From assembly GCA_030544235.1 (NCBI GenBank), contig CM060475.1, forward strand, positions 3,286,420 to 3,350,419: a stretch of DNA of 64,000 nt, written 5' to 3'. The first letter of the stretch is position 1. Every line of letters starts with the position of its first letter. Of this stretch, positions 48,345-64,000 are shown piece by piece. The DNA is from Lepturacanthus savala (Eukaryota > Chordata > Actinopteri > Scombriformes > Trichiuridae). The notes beneath the pieces are model-generated. The model did not search any database, was not told where the DNA came from, and saw nothing but the letters and a program-made list of their open reading frames with translations. Position numbers and translations under genes: made by a program.

Positions 48345-48375
<31 letters not shown>
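48234..48375 (+). repeat. G-rich tract ending in poly-G
   Basis: GGGAGGGAGG-type units, then a GGGG-rich segment and a final run of about 28 G (48348-48375). It can form G-quadruplexes and is a likely site of assembly error. Confidence 0.93.
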
Positions 48376-48380
<5 letters not shown>

Positions 48381-48960
48381 TAGAGCCCTCTGTTTCATTT
48401 ACCCAGGAGTGTTGGCGTGCTCAGCAACCAGGTTGTCTCCGCTTGTACCGGCTAATGGTTCAAACCCAGCTGGCTTCAATTGGGATCCGGGCTCTTGAGT
48501 AATACATTTTGCACTTTGGCTTGCCACCAAGCGAACGGCATCTCGCTGCCGCACGCTACGCTGGCTTTATCGCTCAGGTGTTTGAAAGCGGACGCCATAA
48601 AAATCCATAAACAACCCCGGCGGTTGCGGCTCCGGGATGGCGTCTGAAGCGGCCTGGGGGTCAAGGTGCGACGGGTCTTGACGGCAGTCGGCGTCTCCGG
48701 CTCGGCTGTTTGTGAGAGGCAATTCTCCACGCTTGTAATTACACGTCTTTAATTGATAACGCGGAAAAACTGCATTGATTTGGTGTCAGGCTAAAGGAGC
48801 GCAGTGCCCCGGCCTCTAATTACTTCTCGGTTCTGCAATGTCAGGTTTGGTTTCTGCCATCGGGTCTGTGGTGAGGATGTGATGTGATCACACCTGAGCA
48901 ATTTGCTCGTCTGTCCGCCACATAAACTCAACGTCAGAGGATTTACAGGCTGATCTAGTG
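48376..48960. promoter_or_regulatory. Candidate conserved non-coding element
   Basis: A unique block, GC-richer at 48480-48700, then motif-rich: CTTGTAATTACACG and CTTTAATTGATAACG (48733-48765), CTCTAATTACTTCTCGG (about 48815), and the palindrome GTGATGTGATCACAC near 48880. The texture is enhancer-like; no exon was recognised. Confidence 0.38.
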
Positions 48961-50230
48961 GAGCCAGGATTCAGGATTGCTGTTGTTTTTCTGACCGTTG
49001 GCCCTTCTGAGGAAAAGAAGGTTCATTCCCAAGATCAATACCACAACACTCTATAATTATTTAAGAAAATGGGGGTAGGGAGCGCCACGCTTACATAAGA
49101 AATGTCTAATTTACATGTGGGTACAGCAAATGTCATTCTGCATTACATTTTGGTCTCTCAAGACCAACTTTTATAATACTTTTGGTTTAAAACAATAACA
49201 AAATAAGTTTTAAACAGATGGTGAGGCTTCGATCGTACGACTGAAAGATGGAAACAAGGAGTATTTAAGGAATATAGATCCTGACAAAGTATGTTTGGAG
49301 ATGATTAGTTATGAGGAAATAACAAAGTCTTTGGAGACTTTTTCACTAAATAAGAAATAGGGCAAAATAACATGGAAGAAGAGGAAGTGGACCAGGCCTG
49401 ATCTCCTCTTTTCCTCATGCTTGTCAGATTTTTAGTCAAGCTTTCACTGCAAATTTCCTTTTAGGGCTGAGTCGAGGCAAGAGGGACTGAAGGCTTGTTA
49501 CCCGATTCTGCATAATGCCACTAATTTGTGGAAGTGTATGGGATCGCTGTCGCTGAGGTGATGACAGAGCAGGACCAACTGGCTTCACATGGGACTTCCT
49601 GAGCTGTAAAATGATTTTAAGAGTTGTTTTTTGGGGGGAGAACTAGAGTTTGGAGGCTTTAATATCCTGGGAAAGTCCACTGAGATCCTCAGCAATGTTC
49701 TGCTTCACATTCATGAAGCTCGTGAAGACACTTTTGTATTTTTCTTACTGTACAAGTAACTGTTGCCACAGTTTATTAAATATGTAGAATATTTTTGCTT
49801 TTGTTTGCTTTGACCTAGGTGGAACAGAACCAGTAACTATCTGGTGATGAGTGAAATCTTCAGGCATTTAGTTGAGTAATACATTTTGAACGTGGTTTTA
49901 TCCAGATTTCAGAAAATGCTACTACTACTCATTTTTCTGATTTTGCAATTTTTTAGTGTCTCTTCTCACTCATAGTACCTTTGTATCTGTAAGCATCTGT
50001 GTGCTAATAAAGATGTCTTTCTAACAGCGCTTAAAACCCATTTAATGTGATTTTAATTAGATTTTAATTGCATTACCTGATCCTAACGAACCTCGGGAGG
50101 GAAGCAGGATGATGCTGTGTTTTTCATGTTGTCTACAAACACTATCGTGATTATTAACAGAATTTAGGAGATGTTAAAAGAGCTTTGACAAACTCTGCCT
50201 TTTCCCAGAGTTTTTGTTCATGCAAGAGTG
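48961..50230. other. Non-coding sequence, possible LINE fragment
   Basis: 49217-49360 stays open for 47 codons and reads ...KEYLRNIDPDKVCLEMISYEEITKSLETFSLNKK, then stops. The ISYEEITKSLETFSLNK stretch is similar in style to the segment preceding reverse transcriptase in L1/Tx1-like LINEs, but it is short and I am not confident. Confidence 0.3.
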
Positions 50231-50711
50231 AGAAACGGAGTGTGTGTGTGTATGTGTGTGTGTGTGGTTTTAAATGAAGACAGAGACATATACAGTAACA
50301 GTGTGTGTTTGTACATTTGTGTGTGTGTGTCAATAAGTGTGTAGATGGGAGGTTAGACATGATGCACCCGATAGTGTGTGTCTTGTGTCTTTCAGCAGGA
50401 AGTGTGTTTCTTTGTGTGTGTGAATGTGTGTGTGTGAGATCTCAGCCTGTAGATGGAGCTACACTCTACACTCTACACTCTCTCTCTCTCTCTCTCTCTC
50501 TCTTTCACATCCTCCATCTGCACACAATTAATGCATTGTTCTCCCTCAACTGCCTCCTCACACACAAACACACACATGTCCACACAGGCACACACACTTC
50601 TCTTTCCTCCAACAGATTTGGTACTTATGTTAATGTACACCTCTGTGGATCTCTTGCCTCCCAGTGGTTAGATACCCTGTTGATGTATGGTGTGTGTGTG
50701 TGTGGGGGTGT

Positions 50712-50748
<37 letters not shown>

Positions 50749-50750
50749 GG
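50231..50750. repeat. Cluster of GT and CT microsatellites
   Basis: GT-rich patches at 50239-50266, 50310-50340 and 50410-50437, a (CT)n array at 50476-50503 with CA-rich sequence after it, and a (GT)n array at 50686-50748. Frames of up to 177 codons here are built from these repeats. Confidence 0.9.
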
Positions 50751-52239
50751 ATCTGGAGGGGTTGGAGGAGGGTTTATGGAGTCAAAGGACAATTTGGAGA
50801 CTGTTCTTCCCCTCCAGAAAACATACAGGAAGAAATAAAACAAATAAATAAGAATCCTGGCCATAGATGGACAACTGAGCGTCAATAAAATGCTCCAATG
50901 CTCTTCAGTTTGTTGTCTTTCTCAGGCAGAGGAGGATTGGATGAAGTATGCTGGACGGGGCTGAGGAAGAGTTATGAAGTGTTTGATGAAGTGAGGCTGC
51001 GTACTCAGCACGATCACAGACCCCACGTATCTGAGAAAGCACCGGATGAAAATGTTTAACCTGAAGTGATTCAGGTTCTTTGTTCCTGGTAAATTCAGCT
51101 AAAGAGTCTGTACAGAGGTTCACAGGTCAGCAGGTCCCCTTCAGTTTCATACAGCGGAGACCTGACCCTCATGCAGGTGGTCACACAGTCATTATAATCT
51201 GACACTTACAGTATTGATGCAGTCCTGCTGTTTGCTGCTGCAGCCTCCTGCTCATCTGTCATCAAGTCTTTGCTGTTCATGTCTAGAAAGGGCCTGCACA
51301 ATCTGATTCTGGCAGTATACGAGCAAAACTATTACTCTTAAATGTAACGTTGTCTAAATCGCTGAGATTTTGCACATCTCCATCACATGTGATGTCACAT
51401 CATGCAACGGCTGCTTTAAAGTTGAGTAAGGAGACTTTGAAGGTCAGACTTTGATTTTGAATGAAGAAGATTTACCAAATAATCAAAGAATTGATAGTTA
51501 CTTTTTCTTTTTTCATTCATGAACAATTAACTGCCTATTTGTGTGTTTGGGACTGTTAGTGAATCACAAAAAGACGCATGATGACCTTTGATATGGATAT
51601 AATATATTTTTCACAATTTTCTGACATTATAGACAAAACGATTTATCAAATAATTAGGAAAACAATCACCAGGTCAATAATGTAGGACAGCAGCTCCACT
51701 AAAATACAAAAAAACCTGGTGTAGTTATGAGAATAAATTCATGATATTATAGGATTTCTTTCATTGGTGAAAACATACACGTACAATCTTTTCAGAGATG
51801 CATAACAGTTTGTTGCCGATGAGACAAAAGATGAACCTGATATCACAGGGTAGTTTCACAAGATGCTTTTTTTGAGAGTGATGCTCTTTGATGTAGGTAA
51901 TAAGATAAATAAAACAAATAAATAGAAATAAGGTAATTAAATAAATTAATTAAAATCTCTTAGATTTGCCCTAATACTCTGCCTTTTTTCTCGTAGTAAC
52001 CTGTAATTTATCATAACTATCAGATTTACAGTTAAAGGTTAATGTATTGATTGTCCACAGATGTATGTGACATTAACATGTGATATGATGATAATGTGTG
52101 ATTCCTGGCTCAGAGTATGAGGAAACAGCAGCAGCAGCAGCAGTGTTAATTCTAGGCACTCAAACGGTGTGTGAAATAGAGCTACAGTCAGGTCATTGTT
52201 GATCCCCACCTCTAATAGAATAATCAATCTTGCTTTTGG
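50751..52239. other. Non-coding sequence with a degraded repeat
   Basis: At 51465-51665, CAAATAATCAAAGAATTGATAG and CAAAACGATTTATCAAATAA-like parts resemble the dispersed family seen at 22672, reverse orientation. A CAG run lies at 52125-52142. No gene was recognised. Confidence 0.45.
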
Positions 52240-52579
52240 CAAGTCTGTGGGATTAATTATTAAGGGCTAAACATTTTCCGGCTAAGCACAGCGCCGCCCG
52301 TCTACCTGCCTCACAAGGCCGCTCTGCATCCTGTGTCTTCCCGGCGTGAATCGATTATCTCCGTGCTTATCTGCTCCCCTCCGTCCCTCTGAACCCCCTC
52401 CACCTTTAAAACAATGCTATCTTTCCAGTTTGTCAGTCACAGATGTATTTCATGTAGAACACTCACAGAAGGAGGATTAACGGTATCTACTTATACGCTT
52501 GTGATAAACTCTTATCTCCTGCCTTCCCCAGAGCATTCTGTGGGTGCACGTTGACCTGTTTTTCCTTCCCTTTCCTGCT

Positions 52580-52613
<34 letters not shown>

Positions 52614-53300
52614 GCTCTGTACCTCAGCGATTTAATCGTTTAACCATGTATAATTTGGGCCCTCTCCCAGTTTGTTAAATCCTCTCGGAGCAGTTTTTTT
52701 TTTGATTTTTCAAAGACACTGCAGGAAGTTTGCATGGGTGAAAAGGTGAGGCAAGGCGGTAATGGATGGATTTCATAGAGAAATTAGCTCAGAAGGGCAA
52801 AACACACCGAGAATGAACTGCGGCGTAATTAGGCGTCGGTTTATAAACGTGTCAGCGCAGCGAGTTTTTATGATTTAACAGGTACAGTACATCACAATGC
52901 AGAGCGAGCAGGGGACATAAACACAGAATGTGTGTGTGTTTATACGTGTGTGTTCATTGCTTACATCCAGCAGGTAAACTTTAGGCAGCTGCAGCATCCT
53001 GTATGTTCAGCAGAGGTTTACACAGCATAAACGCATCGCTTCCTTTCTCGTTTAGCTTGATGTAAACCCAGCGTATACCCACCAGGACACCGGCCCTCAT
53101 CCTGTAAGAGCAGGAAATGTGACGTTACCTTGGACCCGCCGCTGCACCCTGGGTGGCACCGCCATGACGCGGCCTGGGATTAGCCCGCTGACAGTTTGTA
53201 TCCATTAGGGTTATGAGTTCGCCGTAACGTAAGGTTTTCACATCCTCTCTCTGCCTCTTAAAAGGGCATTTTTCTCCCCCACTGTCACACACAGGTTCAC
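52240..53300. promoter_or_regulatory. Candidate regulatory block with a 29-base poly-T
   Basis: Unique sequence with balanced composition and motif cores (GGATTAATTATTAAGGG, AATCGATTATC, GCGTAATTAGGCG). 52582-52610 is 29 uninterrupted T followed by ACAG. The poly-T/ACAG resembles a splice acceptor, but no open exon follows. Confidence 0.33.
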
Positions 53301-53689
53301 CTGGCTGAAATATTTTGAAGTCTCTCTCTAAATATTCGGAGCGTTTGCTTACGCCTGTTTGGAGTGGGTGGTTCTGCAGTTACAGGAAAATACTGCTGTC
53401 ATGCAGAGTTACAGCCCATTTACTTCTGTTTATGTCTCATTTACATCTCCTGCAGTCTTTTTGCAATGCTTGCTGTATGTAATTAGATTTTTTTTTTTTT
53501 TTTTAGATGTTTTTCCTCTTTTTGTAAGTGAAAGATCATGCAGCAAAGCATGTCAAGCAAGGTCTAAGACAGCTGGCGCAAAATATACATCACAAGTTAA
53601 AAAAAAAAGATAAATATCAGCGTTTTCTGATCTTAAGTTTAGGTCATAAAACACTGGATTAAAGATCAGCAGCATGGTGCCTGAGCACA
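53301..53689. other. Non-coding sequence, no gene seen
   Basis: Unique sequence with a poly-T at 53489-53505; nothing recognisable. Confidence 0.5.
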
Positions 53690-53977
53690 TAAACGTCCCA
53701 TATTGTACAAAGGGAAATTGTAATTGCTTTTCGATTATAAGAATGTCTAGGTGTGATGTCACAACTATACATCAGCCAATCAGAGGAGAGGCTCGTTAAC
53801 ATAAATGAGACACACTGTTCTTTCTAAAACTCCAGAGAGAAGCTTGAGAAAGATGTAAAAGAGATGTAAAACTATATTGAGATGATTTCAGGGTCTTAAA
53901 TCACATATATCTTGTTAGGGATATGAAAACTTCATATAAAACCTGGGGGAAAAAGTGTAAAATATGGGACCTTTTAA
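53690..53977 (-). mobile_element. TTAA-type MITE, copy 3 (complete)
   Basis: The left end AACGTCCCATATTG and the right end, inverted as AGGTCCCATATTT, are inverted repeats; the right end is followed by TTAA (53974-53977), while the left flank has mutated to ATAA. The core has GTGATGTCACAACTATACAT and CAGCCAATCAGAGGAGAG (near 53771). It lacks some left-side sequence found in copy 2 and is about 290 bases long. Confidence 0.85.
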
Positions 53978-58513
<4,536 letters not shown>

Positions 58514-59910
58514 TTGTGCTGTGCAACCGCTAACAAACAGGTAATCAGCCACAGACCTGATTGCTGCCTTCAGCTGTTCTGCACTGACCAGACACTTTGA
58601 ATTGCACCAATCAGCAGGTCAGACAGGCAGGTGGACGGAGAGAAAGAAAAGGACAGACGGAAGGAGGTTTTTCATTCTTTCATTTGTCCGACTTATGAGA
58701 CACAGCTGAAGAAAAGAGGCACAGACGGCAGTGAAGAAGGTTTACACGAGGAATCTTCATCCTAAACGAGCGTCTAAATGTGATTTTCTGGACCAAAAAA
58801 TGTCAAATCATGAGCTTCAAGAGCTATAAATTAATAATTGATGCTGTAGTTACTATAACTATACTTTAAGTATATTTAAAAAGTGCTGAAATTATATTTA
58901 GGTGTTTATTTTAAACAACATAAGACTATATAATATTTAATGCATATATTTTATTTTTGTATAAAATGATTTTTTGGGCAGTCATGTGACATTTGTGTCA
59001 CCTTCCTAAACACCACTGGAGCGCATTTCAAGTTGTTTCTGACACCGGAAACTGACTTTGTCTTTGTTAAAAACCACTTAATTAGCATCTTTTTCCAGTG
59101 TTATTGGTTACTGTACTGGTGTTTGGGTGGTGATAACGCAATAATCCAGATTCCACTGAGACCAAGAAATGCTATGAAACATTACTACTGCAGTTATTTT
59201 AATGTTGGACCCGTTTTGCTCCATATATTTTGAACCAAAAGTGCATCTCAACTGTGTCTCATCCACTTCATTGACTTCTTTCACAAGTGAAATTTACTCA
59301 GTTATACACAATTCTGATCACTGATCCTCACTACAAACTACCTTGAGTAGTCCACTTAGAGTAAGTTAAGTTTTAATACAATTGTACAATTCATATAGAA
59401 TATACATGAAATACACTGTAGATGCCAAAAAAATCTGTGCATGCCACTTGTACCTTATATTATCATAGCTGTTACTATGATTATTATCAGGTTACAATAA
59501 ATCAAGGCAGCAAAGCAGACGCCAGGGTCCACTAAACAATTCTCTCAACTTTGTAGCACCCACAAGACAACATGTTTAATTGATTTCCTTCCTATTTAAT
59601 TATCTATTTCTGCAAGCTGTTAGCTATTGGGGCTGGTGTTTGTTTAATCTCTAAAAGGCAGAGCATTTTAGAGCAGTATCAGAACATAAAAGCTGATCAG
59701 AATTTACTTTATAAAGTTGTTATTATTAAAGCAAACGTCCACAAGCCTGCAACAATCCTCTTTAAGCTGTGAAGTGTCAGCATGGAGCCAGCTATCCCTC
59801 AACTTTATGTCTGTGAAATTGGAAGCATGGAGCTCCAGTTTAAAGAGAAATTCACCACAAACTACAGTTTAAAGAGACACACGGACGGTTTCATTGTCTG
59901 TCTTCATATC
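58514..59910. other. AT-rich non-coding sequence, no gene seen
   Basis: Nothing recognisable. A 66-codon frame at 59033 has no family features. Confidence 0.55.
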
Positions 59911-60277
59911 TTAAAAAGGTCCCATATTTCACATGGTTCCTGGGTTTTATTTGAAGTTTTCATGTTCCTAACATGATATATTTGTGGTTTTAAGATCCAA
60001 AAAAAAAAAAAATCATCTCACTATAGATTTACGCCTCTTTTACTCCTCACTCAAGCTTTTCTTTGGAGCTCTAGAAAGAACAGTGTGTCTCGTTTACATT
60101 AACGAGCCTCTTCTCTGATTGGCTGATGTATAGTTGTGATGTCACAACTTCACATAAGTTGAATAATTTAAGGCATTTCTATTTTATGAATAATGCATTT
60201 ATTTTTTTAACACCTAAACCTTCTTGTAAACAAAAAAAGCTATTAAAATCTCACTTTCTTCAATATGGGACCTTTAA
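59911..60277 (+). mobile_element. TTAA-type MITE, copy 4 (complete)
   Basis: Flanked by TTAA (59911-59914 and 60274-60277). The left terminus AGGTCCCATATTTC and the right terminus, inverted as AGGTCCCATATTG, pair nearly perfectly. The core on this strand is CTGATTGGCTGATG followed by GTTGTGATGTCACAAC near 60132, in opposite orientation to copies 1-3. GGGTTTTATTTGAAGTTTT near the left end is shared with copy 5. Confidence 0.9.
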
Positions 60278-61589
60278 GCTGATCAGCGAGCCGTTCTCCC
60301 CCAAAAAAGTATTTCTTTTTAATTATCTCAACTTTCCTTCCCAAGCTGTTCGCCTGTCAGCAACTTTAGCTTCAGCCTCATGCTCTGCTGAACATCCCTC
60401 CATCCCTCCACAGCAACATCAACTTGGCAAGTCCTTGAACTTTCTCTCCGAAGGGGTTGACAGCACTTCATTTCCCCCGTGCCCCAGTTCTGGCTCAAGT
60501 TAAACTCCCTCCTGGGCCCAAAACAAGCAGGAACCCGAAAAAAGAAAGAATCTCTAAATAAACAAGTCGAGTTGTTTATGTTGGTACTTCGCAGAAAGTT
60601 AAGACTAACTCTGGATGCATCACTGATTAGAATTAATATTTCTCAGGAATTATATTTCATGTGTTCCAGATGCTCTCTTTGTGGGCAGATCGGAGTCGTC
60701 CAAGTCGTAATTTATTTACACTCTTTAACATTCAATTCTTTGTGTTTTGGAGGTACTGACTCATGAATGGAAGGTATTGTTTTCCTGATATTAGCGGCAA
60801 ACGTGTACATTTCAGCAACTGAAAACAGATTTGTTTCTGCTTTCAGTTTGTCGTAAGAGTTTCATGAGCTATAACTTCTAAGAATGTTTCTAATTATTGA
60901 AACAAAGACATTTAAGATTCCTAAAATGGATTTATTTATGATTTATTTATAGTGCATTTAACCTGTTACAGTTTCATGGTCTGCTGACAAATGTTCTTTC
61001 ATGGAGATCCAACAGTTCTGAGAAGTAGATCAGGTATATATGAAACATTTCACCTAAACGTCATGGATTCAGTAAAATAATGAAGAATTCCTACACTGAA
61101 GATATATGATTCTGTAAAACATTCAGAAGATAATTGAAGAGTTAATTTGCAAAACAGATCAACACAGTTTTGGAAAAGAATGAGCTAAAGCTTTTTCAAT
61201 AGAGTTTAATTAATTAATTGAACTTGCTGTTCTATCTTTTCTTCCTTCCTTCCTTAAAGACACTGGTTTAAACTTGAATAAATATCTTTATCTTTATCAT
61301 CTTTTGCAAATGAACTTTTCAATTTGAACCTAAACTACTACCATAGTTGAGGACTACTCTGTAATAAACAGGGGATGTTTAAAATATATATTTTTGGATG
61401 GTGAACTCCAGATTTGCAGATTTGTAACCAGCTGTCAGTCAGCCTCCCACCTGCTGGGACTATATGTCTCCGTCAAACGGACATTTCTTATGTGACATGA
61501 GCTCCGCCTCCATCAGACAGTTTAACACAGGAAGTTTGATCAGTGTTTTGTCACCACGTCAAAGGGTGTGTGGGGAAGTTAAGGTGTTG
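60278..61589. other. Non-coding sequence, no gene seen
   Basis: Unique sequence. A 125-codon frame begins inside the preceding MITE and runs to 60503 with no domain. Confidence 0.5.
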
Positions 61590-61850
61590 GAGGGGGAATT
61601 ATAGAAGTGTCAGCCGCTCTCTCGTCGCTGCTCATTCAGGAGTGATCCTCAATCGGAGCGGCTGGGGCACATTTTTATGCAAATAACGGCGTCACATTTT
61701 TTTTTTCCCCGGCGTTTCTAATAGCTTCTTACAAATGATGTGCCATTACAAGGAGGTTTATTTAAACAAATTTAATACGTCTTTAATCAACCCTCGCCGA
61801 GCGCCTTTCAAAAGGTCACACGCCACATCAGGACGGCTCGATATACCCCC
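61590..61850. promoter_or_regulatory. Candidate conserved non-coding element with POU octamer
   Basis: A unique block carrying a perfect octamer ATGCAAAT (61677-61684) followed by AACGGCGTCACA, plus GTCTTTAATCAACCC and GGTTTATTTAAACAAAT. Octamers bind POU factors. Enhancer-like in texture; not tested for conservation. Confidence 0.4.
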
Positions 61851-62442
61851 CCCCTCCCACGCACACACACACACACACACGCCTCTCACATCACAGTATT
61901 AGCTCAAGGATGGAGGGGAGGAGGATGACAAGATGGGAGGGAGAGAATTATTTCATAGACAACTCATTTTAAGCAAATCTTTATTTACATTTTTATTCAG
62001 TTATTAAATTTTATTTCATTGCGCGGCAGGAAGGGCGGGGGCCTCCCTCCTTTCACCTCCACTCTCACTCTCTCTAACACACACACACACACACACTCAT
62101 TTGCTTATGAAGTCATCTAATCTGGGAACAGGAGGCAGCATAAGAACCTATAGTGTCACATCTGACACGGCGAGGCCCTCGAGCTTTTGTGGCATGTACA
62201 AAGAGATGGATACGATGGCGTGAGCCGCACTTATACTGCACACAATAAATGTATGGAGGAAGCTATTTAGCATCGTTTACGTGTAGCGCATAAAAGTATT
62301 ACTAAACATTATATATTTGCTCTTGCTTTAATGCAGGAAACAAAATATTATATATGGAAAGCCATCGTCAAATAGGACAAGTACCAGTAAATTGAATCTT
62401 CTGGCTGGTACTTGGTGTATGTGAGTGTTACTGTGTCTGTGT
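61851..62442. other. Non-coding sequence with short CA repeats
   Basis: CA repeats at 61861-61881 and 62078-62098; otherwise unique, partly GC-rich at 62025-62060. No gene was recognised. Confidence 0.5.
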
Positions 62443-62830
62443 TTAAAGGTCCCATATCCACACTTTTCTGGGTTTTATTTGAAGTTTTGATGCCCCTAAA
62501 GTCATATATTTGCAATTTAATGTACAAAGATTCATGTACAACAATTCAGTGTAGTTTTAGAGCTCTCTCTCCTCTTTGGTCTGTTGGCCCTCATAAATAT
62601 TCATGAATCTCTCTTCTGATTGGCTGGTTTTTACTTAGACGACTGAAAAGTAGGTGTGAGGGTGGGGGCAGGAGCTACTGTATGACATCACAAAGTCAGT
62701 GAAGTACAAACCATCTATGGAATAGCAATCTTTTTTAAGTGTTTAGTCCATGGGACAGGAACTGCTACCCCTTATTTAAAGTAAAACAAAAATGAAAAAA
62801 TTCACTATTTGCATGATATGGGTCCTTTAA
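62443..62830 (+). mobile_element. TTAA-type MITE, copy 5 (complete, divergent)
   Basis: Flanked by TTAA (62443-62446 and 62827-62830). Termini AGGTCCCATATCC and, inverted, AGGACCCATATCATG. It shares GGGTTTTATTTGAAGTTTT with copy 4 and the CTGATTGGCTGG CCAAT core near 62616. The CRE-like element is changed to TATGACATCACAAAG (near 62681). At 388 bases it is the longest copy. Confidence 0.88.
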
Positions 62831-63589
62831 GTTTGTATTTGTGAAATATAAAACCACATTTTTGTCATCATCAGTAGGGGCAAAAAATTATTGAACCGAA
62901 ATCTTCCCTCAACAAATTTGATTGTTTTATGATGTCAAAAGCAACCTTTCCATCATTTCCTTACTGCTCGATGAGATTAAAATCTCTATTAATACATAGA
63001 GATATAATTCAGTATGCATGTTGAGAAAAATAATATCCAGTTAGAATGTGGTTATTGGTATTTTTCCTGAAAGCTAAAGAATAAAAATAATTCTATAAAT
63101 ATTCAGGAATTTGTAATACCTATGCTTTTATGATGTCACTTAAAATAGGATTGAGTTGTTATTTTGTGTTTTGTTGAATATTAGCACACAATGTGTTGGA
63201 AACCACAGTCATTTGAAATGACACATCCTGAACACTTGTCCTTGTACTCGTGCGTTCTCTTTAACTCCTGTTTGTGTTGTTTCATTATCGCTGCCACATG
63301 TGTGACCCCAACCAAAGTCAATAAACAAACCCATTTAAATATGTGCGGCAGCCAGAGCCGACACCGTGCTCCTGAGATGGAGACATTTCAATATGCAAGA
63401 TTGGGAGTGTGTCATATTACCTCGGCGTTATGTGCTGTGACCCAGAAGGCGAACGGTGCCTCCCACTGTAGCTCCGCCCCCCACTTTGCACTTTGCATTA
63501 TGCAGGCTCAGAGCCATGCTGCACATGTATTTAACATGCTGGTAAAATATTAGCACAAACACTAAATCCGGCTCTGCACAGGGCAGCTT
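62831..63589. other. Non-coding sequence, no gene seen
   Basis: AT-rich to 63190, then a 120-codon frame (63191-63553) without a domain, with AATATGCAAGATT-type motifs. Confidence 0.45.
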
Positions 63590-64000
63590 GTAACCCAAGG
63601 CTGCCGAGTTTTCATGGATGTATATGCATGTATATTTGATTCAGCTGTCCAGAGATCTGCTGTCGGTGAATATGAGACATGCAGACCTGTCGTTTGACAG
63701 CGTCTGAGTCATCAATACTCTTAATTACCAAGTGTGAAGATTCATCTGTGCTTATAATAGCGTCATAGCTCAGCCAGGCCTCACGCCTCAAAATAATCTT
63801 GGCTGCTGTGGGATAAAGTTATTCAGGAGGATTCTGTCTGTGTGTCGGAAAACAGAGGCCGTGCCGAGCAGTGCATCTTAATTTTTTTGGGGGGGGGTTA
63901 ACCCTTTCTGCGCTAATGCCTTTTTCTCAGGGTGGCATTTACACAAAATGAATTGCTTGCTTAGACACAGCTAACTAAATAAAAGACAGCGGGGGCTGAT
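63590..64000. promoter_or_regulatory. Candidate conserved non-coding element at the window edge
   Basis: A unique block with an AP-1-like TGAGTCA (63705-63711), CTTAATTACCAAG just after it, and CTTATAATAGCGTCATAGC. It continues to the window end, where a short poly-G occurs at 63891-63898. Confidence 0.35.

Noticed and set aside
50305..50838. 177-codon open frame
   Set aside because: Built almost wholly from GT, CT and CA repeats, translating as CVCVC, SLSL and HTHT. Not a gene.
52582..52614. Poly-T followed by ACAG as a splice acceptor
   Set aside because: No open exon with a plausible donor follows; a 29-base T run is better explained as a homopolymer.

Overview
The window reads as nuclear DNA from a ray-finned (teleost) fish, taken from a large intergenic or intronic gene desert. 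This is inferred from three things: long dinucleotide arrays, dispersed DNA-transposon fragments of kinds common in teleosts (Tc1-like, hAT-like, TTAA-type MITEs, a SINE-like repeat), and AT-rich unique sequence without any long or exon-like reading frame. I find no host protein-coding exon I can defend, no canonical tRNA or rRNA, no CRISPR array and no bacterial operon structure. The only recognisable protein coding belongs to two decayed Tc1/mariner transposases.

Layout. 1-9 kb: AT-rich unique sequence, a truncated TTAA-type MITE (2349-2655), GC-rich stretches at 3.1-4.1 kb and a regulatory-looking block at 4.4-4.7 kb. 9-15 kb: an inverted-repeat MITE (9004-9443), a unique homeodomain-motif-rich block near 13.1-13.5 kb, an AC/AT microsatellite and an internally deleted Tc1-like element (14391-14915). 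15-26 kb: a second TTAA MITE (17210-17583), unique blocks at 18.6 and 21.5-22.3 kb, a MITE and an older repeat at 22.3-22.9 kb, and a pair of 169/166-base inverted arms at 25 kb. 26-37 kb: a SINE-like repeat (27.7-28.05 kb), a GGAA purine tract, and two hAT-type non-autonomous elements with perfect 8-bp target duplications (32820-33407; 35853-36465), the second containing a nested element. 37-48 kb: unique GC-richer sequence, a nearly full-length Tc1-like transposon (40490-42010) with a dead transposase inside or beside a TA array, a DR1 nuclear-receptor-type site, and two long CA arrays. 48-64 kb: a G-rich tract, several candidate enhancer blocks, microsatellites and three more TTAA MITEs (53.7, 59.9 and 62.4 kb).

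There are no genes to join into a pathway. The functional content, if any, is probably cis-regulatory: several unique blocks carry dense ATTA/TAAT, octamer, AP-1-like or nuclear-receptor motifs and could be developmental enhancers. They are listed as low-confidence candidates because conservation cannot be tested here. I saw no evidence of a new multi-gene biological system. The most distinctive observations are the five-copy MITE family carrying a CCAAT box plus a CRE-like near-palindrome, a 39-base hairpin-forming duplicate present at two sites 4.8 kb apart, the nested element at 35.9 kb, and the large inverted repeat at 25 kb.
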